DNA of 64,000 bases from Geobacter sp. FeAm09 (GTDB lineage: Bacteria; Desulfobacterota; Desulfuromonadia; Geobacterales; Pseudopelobacteraceae), in contig NZ_CP042466.1 of assembly GCF_008330225.1 (NCBI RefSeq), positions 3,156,001-3,220,000 on the forward strand. The letters run 5' to 3'. The position numbers were made by a program, and so were the translations under genes. The notes beneath the pieces are model-generated. The model did no database searches and was not told the origin of the DNA. It saw nothing but the letters and a program-made list of their open reading frames with translations. Positions 62,799 to 64,000 of the stretch are shown here, in pieces. The stretch's first letter is position 1. The number at the start of each line of letters is the position of its first letter.

Positions 62799-63088
62799 AC
62801 ATCTGCCACAGAGACACGGATACACAGAGGTACACAGAGAAAACTCTAGTGGCTTCGACATCCCTTGAAATTGCATCCAGACTTAGGGCCTTGTTTAGGC
62901 CGCGCACAACCAAAATAGAGTTCTTGAGTCTTTCGGGATCGTCTTGCAACGACCACCTCGAAACCACGCTTAGGGCATGGTCCTGTAGTTTCTTTCCAAA
63001 CGTCAGGACGATCCATCGGATCTTTTTTCATCTCTTTTCCCGTTTTTCTCTGTGTACCTCTGTGTATCCGTGTCTCTGTGGCAGATGT
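62799..63088. repeat. Perfect 45-bp inverted repeat enclosing a 200-bp core
   Basis: Bases 62799-62843 (ACATCTGCCACAGAGACACG then GATACACAGAGGTACACAGA then GAAAA) are the exact reverse complement of 63044-63088. The 200 bases between (62844-63043) carry one short ORF on the - strand. It fills the pdhA-pdhB spacer and would form a very strong stem in the operon mRNA. No target duplication was called. Family of 7784-7903 and 35256-35402. Confidence 0.92.
62846..63031 (-). CDS. Small zinc-ribbon-like ORF inside the inverted-repeat element
   Basis: 61-residue ORF lying wholly inside the 200-bp core. GGGAAAAGAG precedes the ATG. The sequence GPCPKRGFEVVVARRSRKTQ and LYFGCARPKQGPKSGCNFKG resembles the C-terminal zinc fingers of topoisomerase I, but the second Cys of the expected C-P-K-C pair is Arg. 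Whether it is translated is unproven. Confidence 0.5.
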   Translation of the reverse strand: MKKDPMDRPDVWKETTGPCPKRGFEVVVARRSRKTQELYFGCARPKQGPKSGCNFKGCRSH

Positions 63089-63109
63089 TCAGATGCTAAA
63101 GTTTAAAAA

Positions 63110-64000
63110 TCAGACATAGATATCGCTGTACACCTCGCCATCCTCCGGCCAGGGCGATTCCTCGGCAAAGGCCACCGCCTCCGCCACCTGCGCCCGGCAC
63201 CCCGCCTCGATGGCGTCCAGGGCCTCCCGGGTGGCGATCCCCTCCTCCAGCAGACGTTTGGCAAAATTGGGCAGCGGGTCGCGGGACTTCCACAATTCGT
63301 GCTCGGCGGCCGAGCGGTATTTGCCCGGATCGGCCATGGAATGCCCCCGGAAACGGTAGGTGGTGGCCTCGATGAAGTAGGGCCGCCCGGCTTCCCGCAC
63401 CTTTTCGGCGGCGTGCTTCACCGCCTTGTAGACCGCGATCACGTCCATGCCGTCAACCTTTTCCGAGGGGATGTCATAGCCGCAGGTGCGGCGGTGGATG
63501 GAGGCCAGGGCCGAGGAGCGGTGCACCTCGGTGCCGATGCCGTAGAAGTTGTTCTCGCAGATGAAGAGTACCGGCAGTTCCCACAACTGGGCCCAGTTGA
63601 GGGATTCGTGGAAGGTGCCCTGGTTGACCGCGCCGTCGCCGAAGAAGCAGGCGGCGATGCGGTCCTCGCCCCGGTACTTGGCGCTGAAGGCCAGCCCGGC
63701 GGAGAGGGGGAACTGGCCGCCGACGATGGCGTAGCCCCCCATGAAGTTGAGAGACGGATCGAAGAGGTGCATGGAGCCCCCCTTCCCCTTGCAGAGGCCG
63801 GTGGCCTTGCCGAACAGTTCGGCCATGACCCGCTTCGGGTCGGCGCCCCGCACGATGGCCTGGGCATGTTCACGATAGGCCGACAGGATATAATCGTCCT
63901 TGTGCAGGCCGGCCGTCGCCCCCACCGCCACGGCCTCCTGGCCGCTGTACAGATGGAGGAATCCGGTGATATTCCCCTTGGCGTACTGTTCGGCGCAATG
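63110..64000 (-). CDS. pdhA: Pyruvate dehydrogenase E1 alpha subunit (5' end beyond window)
   Basis: Partial; the N-terminus lies past base 64000. The visible part starts GNITGFLHLYSGQEAVAVG and has the TPP motif GDGAVNQGTFHESLNWA ... LFICENNFYGIG, followed by EATTYRFRGHSMADPGKYR. First visible gene of the pdhA-pdhB-pdhC operon on the - strand. Confidence 0.95.
   Translation of the reverse strand, partial: HCAEQYAKGNITGFLHLYSGQEAVAVGATAGLHKDDYILSAYREHAQAIVRGADPKRVMAELFGKATGLCKGKGGSMHLFDPSLNFMGGYAIVGGQFPLSAGLAFSAKYRGEDRIAACFFGDGAVNQGTFHESLNWAQLWELPVLFICENNFYGIGTEVHRSSALASIHRRTCGYDIPSEKVDGMDVIAVYKAVKHAAEKVREAGRPYFIEATTYRFRGHSMADPGKYRSAAEHELWKSRDPLPNFAKRLLEEGIATREALDAIEAGCRAQVAEAVAFAEESPWPEDGEVYSDIYV

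Noticed and set aside
62767-62967. 66-residue - strand ORF crossing the left arm of the 45-bp repeat
   Set aside because: Its C-terminal part is translated repeat arm; the ORF wholly inside the core is the better candidate.
62799-63088. CRISPR-like repeat
   Set aside because: Only two arms in inverted order with a single core; no direct repeats or spacers.
1-64000. tRNA or rRNA genes, phage attachment sites
   Set aside because: No cloverleaf, conserved rRNA segment or integrase gene was recognised by eye; a covariance-model scan would be decisive.

Overview
The window is a GC-rich (roughly 60 % by eye), densely coded bacterial chromosome segment from a Geobacter-like deltaproteobacterium (order Desulfuromonadales/Geobacterales; genus not resolved). 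The grounds are: a lysA-dapA-dapB-dapL lysine cluster using LL-diaminopimelate aminotransferase, a GEMM-Ib riboswitch of the type known from Geobacter, a bacteriohemerythrin, an HDOD protein, a diguanylate cyclase, and a mostly housekeeping and stress gene content. No rRNA, tRNA, CRISPR array, prophage or replication origin was recognised.

Layout. 1-9.2 kb: a periplasmic-binding-protein/histidine kinase hybrid (cut by the left edge), lytic transglycosylase, HDOD protein, FKBP isomerase, short-chain dehydrogenase, and a three-gene ABC importer of the TrpX type. 9.2-16.4 kb: small metabolic and stress genes, a GEMM-Ib (cGAMP-type) riboswitch with promoter and terminator ahead of a small exported His/Lys-rich protein, an alpha/beta hydrolase-OsmC fusion paired with an ADP-ribosylglycohydrolase-like gene, and an MFS transporter. 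16.4-21.1 kb: an AT-rich leader and cold-shock gene, a divergent dmlR-dmlA pair, and an IS1182-type insertion sequence next to an inverted, decayed relative. 21.2-32.9 kb: ppiD-purC, LOG protein, transpeptidase, lpxH, copper ATPase, thiol peroxidase and Nudix hydrolase. 33-39.4 kb: the lysine/meso-DAP cluster, interrupted by a diguanylate cyclase and a 162-bp MITE-like element. 39.4-57.4 kb: an orphan toxin-antitoxin-like pair, TrmO, RluA, a frameshifted serine hydrolase, a PBP1-type enzyme, several stress proteins, an Fe-S flavoprotein and an IS relic. 57.4-64 kb: bacteriohemerythrin, a Lon-like protease and the pyruvate dehydrogenase genes pdhC, pdhB and pdhA (pdhA runs off the right edge).

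Functional links. The dap/lysA genes supply meso-diaminopimelate and lysine, and the two penicillin-binding proteins and the lytic transglycosylase act on the same peptidoglycan. PpiD and FkpA/Mip-type isomerases serve envelope protein folding. Nucleotide second messengers appear twice: a canonical c-di-GMP cyclase, and a riboswitch whose sequence predicts cGAMP sensing.

The most noteworthy non-coding features are: (i) the cGAMP-type riboswitch and its small secreted product; (ii) a perfect 45-bp inverted repeat enclosing a 200-bp core with a zinc-ribbon-like ORF inside the pdhA-pdhB spacer, with two degenerate relatives elsewhere; (iii) the head-to-head IS arrangement and a distant relic of the same IS family whose terminator appears to have been co-opted; (iv) a dispersed family of GGCGGCC/GGCCGCC hairpins at gene ends.
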